Positions 28,193 through 37,310 are shown, counted from the stretch's first letter. The stretch is DNA of 64,000 nt from Anaerovorax odorimutans DSM 5092 (GCF_000426305.1 NZ_AUFC01000017.1:1-64000), one strand, 5' to 3'. Numbers and translations: made by a program. Notes: generated by a model from the sequence alone, not told the origin.

Positions 28193-28975
28193 TTATTCAC
28201 CTCCACATTTATGACAAGGAGTATATCCTTTAGCTATAGCCTCTTCTTTTTCCATAGGTATAACATATTTTTTTACCAGCGGACAATTTCCTGAATGGTA
28301 TACTTTTCCTGTATTAGTAAAGCAATAAACTATATTTCCATCTGCAATTTCATCTGCATTGCATAAATCACAACTTTTATATTTTTTCCTTATGGCACTG
28401 TTTAATATAACTTGTTTTGGTTTGTTACTAATATACGAACAATTCTCTTTATGATATCTCTTTCCTGCTTTTGGAAACACCCATACGATTTCCGATTTAT
28501 TAAACTTTTCCATTTCTTCAAAGCTCATAGGATCTAGATTCTCATCTGCACCAATAAAAGCTCTAAAAAGAAGTTTATCAGATATTGGTATATTATTATA
28601 AAATTGAATTGGCATTCTTATTTTTATGTTATAATTTAACTGGGCAGAAATAAGACCTGATACACCTTTATATTTATATAAATATTTATAATTTGATAGG
28701 TTTACTTTTTGAACATCTTTAGGTTTATTTTTATATATTTTATTTTTTATTAAAAGTTCAAAACTGGAATTAAGAAATTTATTACTATTTTTATAAACTT
28801 CTGCTACATATGTATTTTTTGACAGTTCATGTGCTTCTTTTTCAAAGATGAAAAAATTTGATTCTTGAATCCACAAAATTTTAATAAGATAAGCTAATGT
28901 TAATAAACCAATTATAAAGACAGGAATAAAAATTGCTGCTTCTACAGTTATAAATCCTTTTTTATTTTTTTTCAT
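28193..28975 (-). CDS. TadE-like pilus protein with two His/Cys motifs
   Basis: A 260-residue protein starting MKKNKKGFITVEAAIFIPVF, a type IV-like prepilin start (KKG, then E at +5) with one membrane helix, as in TadE/TadG. The C-terminal third holds two copies of a H-x3-C...C-x2-C motif: His175, Cys179, Cys202, Cys205 and His227, Cys231, Cys254, Cys257; the second ends GYTPCHKCGGE. This motif, also seen at the ends of various Firmicute surface proteins, is a likely zinc or disulphide site outside the cell. The start follows ATAAAAGGAT. It lies among other Tad genes, so it is probably a minor pseudopilin or surface-exposed pilus component. Confidence 0.7.
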   Translation of the reverse strand: MKKNKKGFITVEAAIFIPVFIIGLLTLAYLIKILWIQESNFFIFEKEAHELSKNTYVAEVYKNSNKFLNSSFELLIKNKIYKNKPKDVQKVNLSNYKYLYKYKGVSGLISAQLNYNIKIRMPIQFYNNIPISDKLLFRAFIGADENLDPMSFEEMEKFNKSEIVWVFPKAGKRYHKENCSYISNKPKQVILNSAIRKKYKSCDLCNADEIADGNIVYCFTNTGKVYHSGNCPLVKKYVIPMEKEEAIAKGYTPCHKCGGE

Positions 28976-28995
28976 ATATTTATCCTTTTATTTAA

Positions 28996-30420
28996 TTAGT
29001 ACGTGCAAAGCCCTTCTAAATTAGTAACCCTTTTCCCTCTTTGCTTAAAAATCCCACTTTCTTTAGTTAAAATTGCATCATATTCAAATCCTATGCAATA
29101 ATCTTGCAAGAAAAAATTTTTATTGTATTTACCTATCATATTAATTTGTATCAAATCCATTATTCTTATAAGCTTTTTATTCCTATCTCTCATAGTCAAT
29201 AATATCTTTAAATATCCTTCGTAATCTAATCCCTTATCATTTTGCTTAGATTTGCCCTTCGTATTACCTTTGACTAATTGATTCAAATCCAAAGCCCAAC
29301 TTTCGGAAGTTTTCATAAAAGGTACCTTTTTACCTTCTTCTAAAAGTCTTATATCATTTCCGCCCTCAGCTGCTGCCCAACTGGAAATTATTATAAATTG
29401 GGTTACGGGAGCCCATGGACCTGGAGTTAAACTATTTGCTAAAGTTAAGGTTTCATTTAATTTTGTTTTATCAACATAAATATATGCCATATTAAGACCT
29501 GTTCTTATTGCTAATAGTTCAGCTTTAGCTTTTTTATAATTAATCTGATCATTAAAACTACCATACAGTATATATTCTGCTTCATTCCTAAAAAATCCTT
29601 CACCGTGATTTCCAAGGTTTTGTTGATTACTGAATGTATCCAATATATACTCATTTATCAGAATAGCATTAAAATTAATATTTATATTACCGCTATTACT
29701 AGTTCCAATTATTTTAGATGGTAGTCTATTTATAACCTTTTGATTTTTTAATATAGAGCTGCCCTTACCTTTCTTGTTTACATTTGTTTCACCAATACTT
29801 TCAGATAAGGATTTAATTTTTTTTAATTTCTTTTTACCGTCTTTTATTTTCTCCTCATTTTCATTATTATCCTTATTTTTTTCTTTTTCTTTAATTTCTT
29901 TTTTTAATTCATCACTTTCATTAGTTTTATCGTCAGTTAGTTTTTTACTTTTTTTTATTTGTGAAACATGTTCTTCATTTTCTGTTAGTACATCATCAAT
30001 GGCTTTTTCAATTAACCTATATTTCATATACTCATTAATTTTTTCTTCGAAAATATCCATGTTTGTAATAGAATATCCTGTAAGATTTGCATTTATATCT
30101 TTTAAATTAAGTCTTAATAAGTCCATAGTACCTTTTTTATCAGTTTTATTTAAGCTGGCTTCTGCATACATTCTTATCTTATTTTCTATAGTTTCTTTAT
30201 CACCTTTAAACGCAAAAATTCCGTAATCTTTTTTTAAATTCCTATTATACTCTGATAAAATCGAACTTCCTGCTAATCTTAATACACCATCAGCATAACT
30301 GTGTGCAGCTTTTCCTGATGAGATTTCTATAAACATGCCAACTAATATAATCATACTTAATAAAATAGCAGTAAGAAATATTGATGTTGATCCCTTTTTA
30401 TTACATATATAGTTTTTCAA
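28996..30420 (-). CDS. DUF5702 (TadG-like) pilus-associated protein
   Basis: A 474-residue protein whose start CNKKGSTSIFLTAILLSMII has the basic KKG prepilin-like leader and one membrane helix, followed by the DUF5702 segment (SSGKAAHSYADGVLRLAGSS, YNRNLKKDYGIFAF). A highly charged coiled-coil stretch of Lys, Glu, Asn and Asp spans about 140-215. The C-terminal half is globular and extracytoplasmic. DUF5702 proteins occur in Gram-positive Tad loci and take the place of TadG. The start overlaps the stop of the upstream TadE gene (ATGA). Confidence 0.72.
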   Translation of the reverse strand: MKNYICNKKGSTSIFLTAILLSMIILVGMFIEISSGKAAHSYADGVLRLAGSSILSEYNRNLKKDYGIFAFKGDKETIENKIRMYAEASLNKTDKKGTMDLLRLNLKDINANLTGYSITNMDIFEEKINEYMKYRLIEKAIDDVLTENEEHVSQIKKSKKLTDDKTNESDELKKEIKEKEKNKDNNENEEKIKDGKKKLKKIKSLSESIGETNVNKKGKGSSILKNQKVINRLPSKIIGTSNSGNININFNAILINEYILDTFSNQQNLGNHGEGFFRNEAEYILYGSFNDQINYKKAKAELLAIRTGLNMAYIYVDKTKLNETLTLANSLTPGPWAPVTQFIIISSWAAAEGGNDIRLLEEGKKVPFMKTSESWALDLNQLVKGNTKGKSKQNDKGLDYEGYLKILLTMRDRNKKLIRIMDLIQINMIGKYNKNFFLQDYCIGFEYDAILTKESGIFKQRGKRVTNLEGLCTY

Positions 30421-30638
30421 TTATCTTCCTCCATTTTTGTTAAATCAATTTTCCTTACAAAATCTACTTCATCTCCTTGCTGATTTTCTCTTTCGATCAG
30501 ATGATCATTACATTGATTTTCTATTTTTTCATACATTGAAACAGAGATATAAATAATCGACATTACTGCTATTATAACTACAGGAAATATCAAACTAGCT
30601 TCAACAATGGTAGTCCCTTTTTTATTTATTATTTTCAT
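30417..30638 (-). CDS. TadE-family pseudopilin
   Basis: A 73-residue protein: INKKGTTIVEASLIFPVVII, a class III-type prepilin N-terminus (cleavage expected after the KKG) with a membrane helix, and a short charged tail. The ATG at 30638 is chosen because AAAAAGG precedes it; an upstream in-frame ATG at 30677 would overlap the pilin gene. Its stop overlaps the start of the DUF5702 gene. Confidence 0.75.
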   Translation of the reverse strand: MKIINKKGTTIVEASLIFPVVIIAVMSIIYISVSMYEKIENQCNDHLIERENQQGDEVDFVRKIDLTKMEEDN

Positions 30639-30666
30639 AACATAATACCTTTTTATGTAAACTTTT

Positions 30667-30828
30667 TTAAAAATCACTGTTTAATAAATTATCAAATGTA
30701 GAATTTACAAATTCTCCTATTTTATCTTTGAAAATCAAGCCCAGTCCAATAGCTATAGCTATTAATATTGCCACTTGAACTAGCTCCATTCCCTTTTTAT
30801 TATTTTTAATTTTAATAATTCTCTTCAT
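30667..30828 (-). CDS. flp: Flp-type pilin
   Basis: A 53-residue protein, MKRIIKIKNNKKG then MELVQVAILIAIAIGLGLIF, with a charged end. This is the Flp/type IVb prepilin form: a short basic leader ending in Gly13, Glu at +2, one membrane and polymerisation helix, and a small tail. It would be the main subunit of the Tad pilus. The start follows AAGGAGAAAAGATA. It is too short for many gene finders. It lies between tadC and tadE, as in other Firmicute Tad loci. Confidence 0.85.
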   Translation of the reverse strand: MKRIIKIKNNKKGMELVQVAILIAIAIGLGLIFKDKIGEFVNSTFDNLLNSDF

Positions 30829-30896
30829 TATCTTTTCTCCTTTTTCATTAATATTCTAAATCTAATAGCTTTACATGGATTTGAAATATAAATAAA

Positions 30897-32285
30897 TCAC
30901 ATTTCAATAAGTGCTGGCACAATTGTTATTACGATTAAAACTAAAAGTAAGATTAAAAGTGGTAATGTAAGTTTAGTCTCTGCTAGTCTACCCCTTTCTT
31001 CTGCATTTTTTTTCCTGTTAAGCCAAAGAAGCTCCGACTCCGATTCAAGCTTTTCAGCTAATGTACTTCCTTTATTTATATTTTCCGCTATTATGGCTGA
31101 AAACCTCATAAACTCTCTGATTCCACACCTCTGTGCAAAATTCTTTAGCTCTGAAATAACAGATAAATTTGTACCATCAACTTTCCTTTGTATTTCACAT
31201 AACTCCGCATATAAGACTTTTTCTTCGCAATGATAATCAGCATAATCATTTGAAATCTTTAGCAATGCGGTAGTTGGCACTAGTCCTGCATTAAGAAGTA
31301 ATACAAGTTTATTAACAAAGTCAGGGAAATCATTCAGCATAGATTCTTTAGCAGTTTTAATTTCCTTATCTATCTTTACATATCTGTTTTTAAATATAAT
31401 TAATATTAAAAGAACAAATATAATAATTAGTATAGTAATATCATTACTTTTCTTATCGCTCCATCTAATTTTAATATTATCTTGTAAATTATTTGGTAAT
31501 ACTAAATAATTGTTATCACGGTTATCAGCAAGTTCATCAGTTAATGCGGCTAATCTGCATTCAAGTATGTTCTTAACATCTACATTATCCTTTGCCGGTA
31601 TAACTCTTAAATTTATTTCTTTTTCATATGTTAAATCATCTAATATTAATTCCGCAGTTAAAATTACTTTTTTTCCCTTACTAACACTCATTGAATCTAC
31701 TTGTCCTGTTTCTCCTATAATATCAGGGTTATTTGAAGTCCATTTTATTACAATCCCATTTTCTTTGTCTTTTTCTACTAAATTTAATTCTTTTGTAATC
31801 TCATTATCCGACTTATTTTCACCTAATATAATTTTGGGTAATTTATCCGCATAATTTTTCAAAATCTTAGATTTTTGCTTATTTGTAAGTTTCTTTGTTT
31901 TCACACTTAATTGAACATCTTTTTCCATTTGAGTATCTTCATGCTCAAGTTCAACATGAACATCAACAGTTTCTGCTTTATCCCCAATTACAGGTCGATT
32001 AATATAAGTTAAATTTCCTTCTTTTTTTACTTTACCATCTAAATTTATAAAATTATCAACTACAATCAAAAGAATAAATAATAGAAACAAGCTTATAATT
32101 ACTATGTATCTTTTCAAATTATCGTATTTAATCTTATTTATGTATTCAATACAATTTCTATCTCCATACCTTTCACGAAACTTCATTTCAAGTACAGTAG
32201 TCTTTCCTATAATCCAATCTGGTAATTTAGGCATTAACCATTCTATAAAAATTTTTAAAATATCCTTATATTTTTTCCCTTTCAT
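30897..32285 (-). CDS. tadC: TadC-like pilus platform protein with inserted Ig-like domain
   Basis: The C-terminal 160 residues (DFPDFVNKLVLLLNAGL to the end) are the type II secretion F domain of TadC, with helices at about 283-298 and 440-460. The N-terminus has a cytoplasmic segment and a helix at 58-78. Between these helices lies a 200-residue external region; residues about 131-230 match a degenerate bacterial Ig-like repeat (KLPKIILG, IVIKWTSNNPDIIGETGQV, KKVILTAELI, EKEINLRVIP). A typical TadC has only a short loop there. The gene is 24 bases downstream of tadB. The insertion is analysed in the findings. Confidence 0.82.
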   Translation of the reverse strand: MKGKKYKDILKIFIEWLMPKLPDWIIGKTTVLEMKFRERYGDRNCIEYINKIKYDNLKRYIVIISLFLLFILLIVVDNFINLDGKVKKEGNLTYINRPVIGDKAETVDVHVELEHEDTQMEKDVQLSVKTKKLTNKQKSKILKNYADKLPKIILGENKSDNEITKELNLVEKDKENGIVIKWTSNNPDIIGETGQVDSMSVSKGKKVILTAELILDDLTYEKEINLRVIPAKDNVDVKNILECRLAALTDELADNRDNNYLVLPNNLQDNIKIRWSDKKSNDITILIIIFVLLILIIFKNRYVKIDKEIKTAKESMLNDFPDFVNKLVLLLNAGLVPTTALLKISNDYADYHCEEKVLYAELCEIQRKVDGTNLSVISELKNFAQRCGIREFMRFSAIIAENINKGSTLAEKLESESELLWLNRKKNAEERGRLAETKLTLPLLILLLVLIVITIVPALIEM

Positions 32286-32309
32286 ATTTACACCTAACCC
32301 TTCATTCAG

Positions 32310-33068
32310 CTATACTTTTATATCTGTTATCCTATTACTCAAATAATACGCAGCTCCTATTGCAATTAATGAAACCGTCATAATAATCCTTCCGATAAAG
32401 GTCTCATACATAACTCTCAAATAATCAGGAGATATAATTCTTAAAAACAATATAATAATTAATGGAATAGCTGTTAATATTTTCGCTTCAAATTTTTTTT
32501 GCGCAGTTAACGTCTTAATTTCTTTATTGATTGAAATCTTATCCATAATGATTTGCGCTGCTTTCATAACTACTTTTTCCAAATCACCACCTGTTACTCT
32601 GCAAGTAAAATAAACATCTACAAAATTTTTAATATCATCACAATCACTACGTTTTGCAAAATCTCTGAGAATAGTTTCTTCTGATTCGCGATTTACATAA
32701 AATCTCTTTACTATATATGATAGCTCCATTACAATAGGAGCGTTTTCAGAATAAATTACCTTCATGTTGTCCCTTGCTTCAAGTAATGCTTCAGGCATTT
32801 GTCTTCCAACAGATATCGATGCAGAGATTGAATACAAAGCATCACGAAACTGATTATTCAATTCATGTTTTCTCTTTTTTGCTAAATATTTTTTATAATA
32901 TTTTTGCATAGGTAAACAACAAAACAAGCTAATTATTGACAACAATATACTGGAATAAAATAAATATGAGACTAATAACATCGAAAGAGATACAATAAAG
33001 AAAAATTTTAATCGTTCATTTTTACTTAGTTCATATGTATCATAAGATGCCGGTATCAATTCAATCAT
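32310..33068 (-). CDS. tadB: TadB-like pilus platform protein
   Basis: Inner-membrane platform component of the Tad pilus with a type II secretion F domain (about 90-215: ISASISVGRQMPEALLEARD, VMELSYIVKRFYVNRESEETI, VYFTCRVTGGDLEKVV). Helices lie near 28-55 and at the C-terminus (about 195-245). The 252-residue length is normal. Its start overlaps the stop of tadA by four bases, a sign of coupled translation. Confidence 0.85.
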   Translation of the reverse strand: MIELIPASYDTYELSKNERLKFFFIVSLSMLLVSYLFYSSILLSIISLFCCLPMQKYYKKYLAKKRKHELNNQFRDALYSISASISVGRQMPEALLEARDNMKVIYSENAPIVMELSYIVKRFYVNRESEETILRDFAKRSDCDDIKNFVDVYFTCRVTGGDLEKVVMKAAQIIMDKISINKEIKTLTAQKKFEAKILTAIPLIIILFLRIISPDYLRVMYETFIGRIIMTVSLIAIGAAYYLSNRITDIKV

Positions 33069-34276
33069 AATGTAATTCCCTTCATTTCTAATTTACCTTT
33101 ATTAATTAAATGATTATCTGTTCGAACTAATTTTCCTTCCCCATCTTTTATGCTAAATTTAAATAATGTATTAATTCTAATTTTATTATCTCTGTACTCT
33201 TGTATTTCGGCTATCTCTAATACTCTCCGACTCTTATCTTTTAATCTTCCTAAATGTACAATAATATCTATAGCTTCCGCTATTTGACTTCTAATAGCTT
33301 CAATTGGAAAATCGGCAGCCTGCAAAAACATTGCTTCAAGCCTTGATATCATTCCTTCCGGCGAATTACCGTGTCCTGTTGATAGTGAGCCATCATGTCC
33401 TGTATTCATCGCCTGAACCATATCCATAACTTCTTCTCCCCTTACCTCTCCCACAATAATGCGATCAGGTCTCATTCTAAGAGAAGCTTTAATAAGTTGT
33501 TTTGCATTTACTTCTCCCTTACCTTGTGCATTTGCATTTTTACACTCCATTCGAACAATGTTTTCTATTTCGGTAATTTGTAATTCTGCCGAATCTTCTA
33601 TGACAATAACTCTTTCATCTTTTGGTATATATGAAGATAAAACATTTAAAAAAGTTGTTTTCCCTGAACTTGTCCCTCCTGAAATAAAAATATTATAACC
33701 AGCTTGTACAAGTTTTTTAAGAAATTCTGAAGCCTCTAGAGTAACAGAATCTCTTTCTATCAAATTCTCCATTGTAATCTTATTTGCCGGAAATTTTCTA
33801 ATAGTTAAAATGGGACCATTTAACGCAATATTTTTATAGACAGCATTTACCCTTGAGCCATCTTCAAGTCTGGCATCAACTATGGGATTTAATTCATTTA
33901 TTTCTCTATGTACCTTGGCCGCTATTCTTCTTATTATCTCTTCGAGCTCTTCTTTATTCTGAAATCTAAAATTTAATTTTTCTAATTTCCCATGTTTTTC
34001 AATAAATATATTATCAGTACCATTAACCATAATCTCATTTACTTCTTTGTCATCAGCAAAAGGTTGTAAGATACTCAAATCTTTTCTGATTATATTAAAT
34101 ATTATATATATCATTTTTTCTTTCTCTTTATATGAATAAAATTGACTCTTATCATCATGGAGTACATAATTTTCTATATATTCCAGTACTTCATCATCTG
34201 TAAGTTGATTTTCACGACTATTAATAATTACTCTTACTCCATCTGTAAGCTCTTTAATAATTTCCATTTGACTCAC
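33065..34276 (-). CDS. tadA: TadA/CpaF-type pilus assembly ATPase
   Basis: Cytoplasmic hexameric ATPase that powers pilus assembly. The 403-residue protein has the N-terminal IQPFADDKEVNEIMVNGTDN-type domain, Walker A ISGGTSSGKTTFLN, Walker B RVIVIEDSAELQI, the Asp and His boxes RMRPDRIIVGEVRGEE and NTGHDGSLSTGHGNS, and the family end. The start is GTG at 34276, behind AAGGAGTAAAACTT. Confidence 0.93.
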   Translation of the reverse strand: MSQMEIIKELTDGVRVIINSRENQLTDDEVLEYIENYVLHDDKSQFYSYKEKEKMIYIIFNIIRKDLSILQPFADDKEVNEIMVNGTDNIFIEKHGKLEKLNFRFQNKEELEEIIRRIAAKVHREINELNPIVDARLEDGSRVNAVYKNIALNGPILTIRKFPANKITMENLIERDSVTLEASEFLKKLVQAGYNIFISGGTSSGKTTFLNVLSSYIPKDERVIVIEDSAELQITEIENIVRMECKNANAQGKGEVNAKQLIKASLRMRPDRIIVGEVRGEEVMDMVQAMNTGHDGSLSTGHGNSPEGMISRLEAMFLQAADFPIEAIRSQIAEAIDIIVHLGRLKDKSRRVLEIAEIQEYRDNKIRINTLFKFSIKDGEGKLVRTDNHLINKGKLEMKGITL

Positions 34277-34388
34277 AAGTTTTACTCCTTATAACTATTT
34301 AGGCTGATAAAGGCAACATATACCCATTATTATATTTGTAGTATATAAAATGTTGACACATTAAATGTTTTAAGTATAAGTTTGTTCA

Positions 34389-35495
34389 TCATTTAATTAT
34401 TTCATTAACAACCTCTTTTATTCCTAATCCAAATACATTATCCAAATCAATTTCCTTAATTTCTTCCCTAATGGAAAAACTGCTTTCATCTTTATCAATG
34501 AAAATAATTTTTCTTTCTTCAAATTTATTTACTTCTTCGCCTTCAGCTTCATTTTCATCATTATTTATTACCATATTTCTAACCCTTATATAGTTTTCAG
34601 GAAATATGCTATAGTCCTTTTTTATAAAATAATTTATAGCATTATTGCTTTTCTTTATTGATATGAACTCATCTCTTTCTATCAATATGACTTTAAAACA
34701 ATTCTGCAACAATTCTAATGTCTGATTGTTTAATGAATAGGGTAAATCCAAAACAACATAATCATATCGTCTACTCTCTTCTATAAACTTAAGGAAACGA
34801 TATAACTCTTCATTTTTAAGCTTATTTAATTCATTACTTCCTTTCGCAGGATAAAAAAACTCTACTCCACATGGATTTAAAAATGTAAAGCTTGTGATAA
34901 ATGTACATATATTTTCATGCTCTTTATTAAAAAGATAATAGAGAAAATCACTGATATTTTTATTTTTTGTTCCGCCTTGTAAATAAAAATGAGTTGATTC
35001 AAATTCTTCTAAACTAAGATATAATACTTTCTTATCATGATACCTAACTAATTCCTGCGCTACACCTATGGAAACAGCAGTCTTACCGTTACCTCCTCCT
35101 GCACTGTAAAAACCAATAAATTTGCATGCTTTATTTTCACAAACTATGTTTTTCTTTCCAAAAAAGAAAGCATATATAATCCTTAATTTTGAAGCTAAGT
35201 CCTGAATCCTTGAATATTTATAAAGTTCTTTAACAGGTTTATCTCTTAAAGATTTTTCGACTTTATCTTCCGTAAGATAAATAACACAATTATTATTATT
35301 GAGAACTGTAAATTCAACTAAATTATTATAAATACAACTTGCCAATATCAAATCATACTTAAAATCTTTTATATAACTATAGAAAGTAACCGTTACATCA
35401 AAGTCATTATGTAAGTTGGAGATAGCTTTACCTAATGCTAAGCTATACTCCTTATCGTTTTCATTATGCAAAATTAATAATCTAATTTTTTCCAT
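34389..35495 (-). CDS. tadZ: TadZ/CpaE-like localisation ATPase
   Basis: A 368-residue protein with an N-terminal receiver-like domain (about 1-110) and a ParA/MinD-type P-loop domain with deviant Walker A (FYSAGGGNGKTAVSIGVAQ), KVLYLSLEEFES, and YDYVVLDLPYSLNNQ. TadZ places the pilus machine at the cell pole or site of assembly. The lysine expected in the deviant P-loop position is not present at the start of the motif (SAGGGNGKT), so dimer-linked ATPase activity may differ. It starts after AAAAGGAAGG. Confidence 0.82.
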   Translation of the reverse strand: MEKIRLLILHNENDKEYSLALGKAISNLHNDFDVTVTFYSYIKDFKYDLILASCIYNNLVEFTVLNNNNCVIYLTEDKVEKSLRDKPVKELYKYSRIQDLASKLRIIYAFFFGKKNIVCENKACKFIGFYSAGGGNGKTAVSIGVAQELVRYHDKKVLYLSLEEFESTHFYLQGGTKNKNISDFLYYLFNKEHENICTFITSFTFLNPCGVEFFYPAKGSNELNKLKNEELYRFLKFIEESRRYDYVVLDLPYSLNNQTLELLQNCFKVILIERDEFISIKKSNNAINYFIKKDYSIFPENYIRVRNMVINNDENEAEGEEVNKFEERKIIFIDKDESSFSIREEIKEIDLDNVFGLGIKEVVNEIIK

Positions 35496-35546
35496 TTTAT
35501 GCTAAACCTTCCTTTTGCATAATTATATATCTTTTCCCAATTTATG

Positions 35547-36305
35547 TCAATCTTTTTTGTTATTAACAATCAATTCCTTTAATTTTGCAAGTGCTTTATC
35601 TAGCCCGCCTACTTCATCAATCAATCCTATTTTTACTGCATCTTTACCAAATAATATAGTTCCAACATCATTCGCCATATTATCTGTTGCGCTCATCAAT
35701 TTACTTATTGTATCTCTATCAGCTTTTGAAGTTCTTGTAATAAATGAAACTACCCTTTCCTGCATTTTTCTAAAATACTCATAAGTTTGTTCAGCTCCTA
35801 TGACCATACCCGTCATTCTAATAGGATGTAACGTCATTGTTGCGCTTTCTGCTATAAAAGAATAATTGCTTGCTGTTGCTAAAGGTATTCCTATGCTATG
35901 TCCTCCTCCTAATACTAATGATACTGTTGGCTTAGACAATGTAGAAATTAATTCCGCTAACGCAAGTCCAGCTTCAACATCTCCGCCAACAGTATTTAAA
36001 ATGGTTATCAAACCTTTAATTTTATCGTTTTCCTGTACTGCAACTAACTGTGGTATAAGATTTTCATATTTTGTAGTTTTATTGTTTGGTGGCAATACCA
36101 TATGTCCTTCTATACTACCAATAATAGTCATATATTGTATATCACTTCTGAAATCAAATATATTACTTATTACACCAAAGCTATCAATATTATCCTTAGT
36201 CTCTGGCTCATTGATTTTCTTTTCTTCCTCTACATCTTTTTCCTTATCTTTTTCATCTTTGTCTGGTAGATTTTCTTTATTTTTATCTTTATCGTTTTTG
36301 CTCAT
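35547..36305 (-). CDS. TepA-like ClpP-family serine protease
   Basis: A 252-residue cytoplasmic protein. After a charged, Lys/Asp/Glu-rich N-terminal 45 residues comes a ClpP fold: GLITILNTVGGDVEAGLALA, the nucleophile Ser in LGGGHSIGIPLA, and the His in TLHPIRMTG. These fit the ClpP/TepA family (YmfB in B. subtilis), linked to protein translocation. It starts after AATGGAGG. In many Clostridia it sits next to ftsK/spoIIIE; here it lies just upstream of the Tad genes. Whether it belongs to the pilus operon is uncertain: the gap to tadZ is about 50 bases, so read-through is possible. Confidence 0.82.
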   Translation of the reverse strand: MSKNDKDKNKENLPDKDEKDKEKDVEEEKKINEPETKDNIDSFGVISNIFDFRSDIQYMTIIGSIEGHMVLPPNNKTTKYENLIPQLVAVQENDKIKGLITILNTVGGDVEAGLALAELISTLSKPTVSLVLGGGHSIGIPLATASNYSFIAESATMTLHPIRMTGMVIGAEQTYEYFRKMQERVVSFITRTSKADRDTISKLMSATDNMANDVGTILFGKDAVKIGLIDEVGGLDKALAKLKELIVNNKKD

Positions 36306-36430
36306 ATTAAACCTCCATTAAATGTTTTTTTCTTTGTAATAATTCTATTATTTGCAATATATATTTTTATATAAGATAATTTTTTATAATTATGGAAATA
36401 AAACGAATCAATTTGATCGGAGGAATTGAA

Positions 36431-36667
36431 ATGAGACTCAGCGAGATTGGATATAAGGAAATTATAAATCTATCTAATGGAAGCAGACATGGACAGTTAT
36501 CAAATGCCGAATTACTTTTTGATGAAAAAAATGGAAAAATAAAAGCAATTTTAGTTCCTGATTTTCAGGGCAGAATTGGATTTTTAAATAACAAAGATTA
36601 TTTACAGCTACCTTGGAATTCTATTCTTAAAATAGGTGAAGATATAATTATTTTTGAAACAACATAA
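36431..36667 (+). CDS. YlmC/YmxH-family PRC-barrel sporulation protein
   Basis: A 78-residue protein starting MRLSEIGYKEIINLSNGSRH, with IKAILVPDFQGRIGF and PWNSILKIGEDIIIFE: the PRC-barrel family that includes YlmC and YmxH, which are small proteins found in spore formers. The ATG at 36431 is used because ATCGGAGGAATTGAA stands directly upstream; the ATG at 36392 has no such support. It is divergent from the TepA-like gene and followed by a long inverted repeat. Confidence 0.82.
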   Translation: MRLSEIGYKEIINLSNGSRHGQLSNAELLFDEKNGKIKAILVPDFQGRIGFLNNKDYLQLPWNSILKIGEDIIIFETT

Positions 36668-36728
36668 ATTGTGATTCAAAATTTAATTAAATACGATTTA
36701 AAAATCAACCGTTATCTAAATCAAACAA

Positions 36729-36835
36729 AAAACCGACCCTTAAAAATCATCTTGAACTGACCTCTCATAAGTTAGATTTTTAAGTTTAACTTATGAAAGG
36801 TCGGTTCAACTATCTTTAATAGGATCGGTTTTTAT
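36729..36835. repeat. Imperfect 105-bp inverted repeat
   Basis: Two arms of about 48 bases are inverted copies with roughly four in five bases matching. The inner part is GACCTCTCATAAGTTA against TAACTTATGAAAGGTC, and the ends read AAAACCGACCCT and AGGATCGGTTTT. Both ends have A/T runs. It can act as a bidirectional terminator between the ylmC-like gene and the convergent small gene, but its length is more like a small MITE. Confidence 0.65.
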
Positions 36836-36880
36836 GTTCATATATTAAATTATATTTTTTACATATTCATTAAAATAAAA

Positions 36881-37090
36881 CTATTTATCATTTAGATAAT
36901 GTTTTGCACCCTCTTCTTCAGGATCTTTTTTAGGTTTTTCTTCAACAGATACTTCATAGTCTGCATCTCCAGGTACTGTAACATCCTCTTCTTCTTTTGC
37001 AGGTTCACAAATAGTACAGTTTAGATATTCATCAATCTCTTTACCATCTCCGCAGCTGCATTTTTTTGTATTTAATTCTTTCTCTGTCAT
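36881..37090 (-). CDS. Small acidic Cys-containing hypothetical protein
   Basis: A 69-residue, very acidic protein. Cysteines cluster in the first half (KKCSCGDGKEIDEYLNCTIC), in a pattern that could bind one metal ion; the second half is Glu-, Asp- and Lys-rich and probably disordered. The ATG at 37090 is chosen because GGAGG is nine bases upstream. I cannot name the family. Confidence 0.6.
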   Translation of the reverse strand: MTEKELNTKKCSCGDGKEIDEYLNCTICEPAKEEEDVTVPGDADYEVSVEEKPKKDPEEEGAKHYLNDK

Positions 37091-37310
37091 TTTATACATC
37101 CTCCTTTAAATCAAAGTATTTTTTCTTATGTAATTTTTTATACCCTAATGCGACAATTTAAAACATAATATATTAATATTTTATCATATCTGATTTCTTG
37201 TCTCCTAAAAAATCAGTCTCATCTTTTTAAGTCATAAAACTATAAATAAATATATAGTATTTATGAAGAAACGTGTCTGCCAACATACAATATATGGGTG
37301 CTTATATAAA

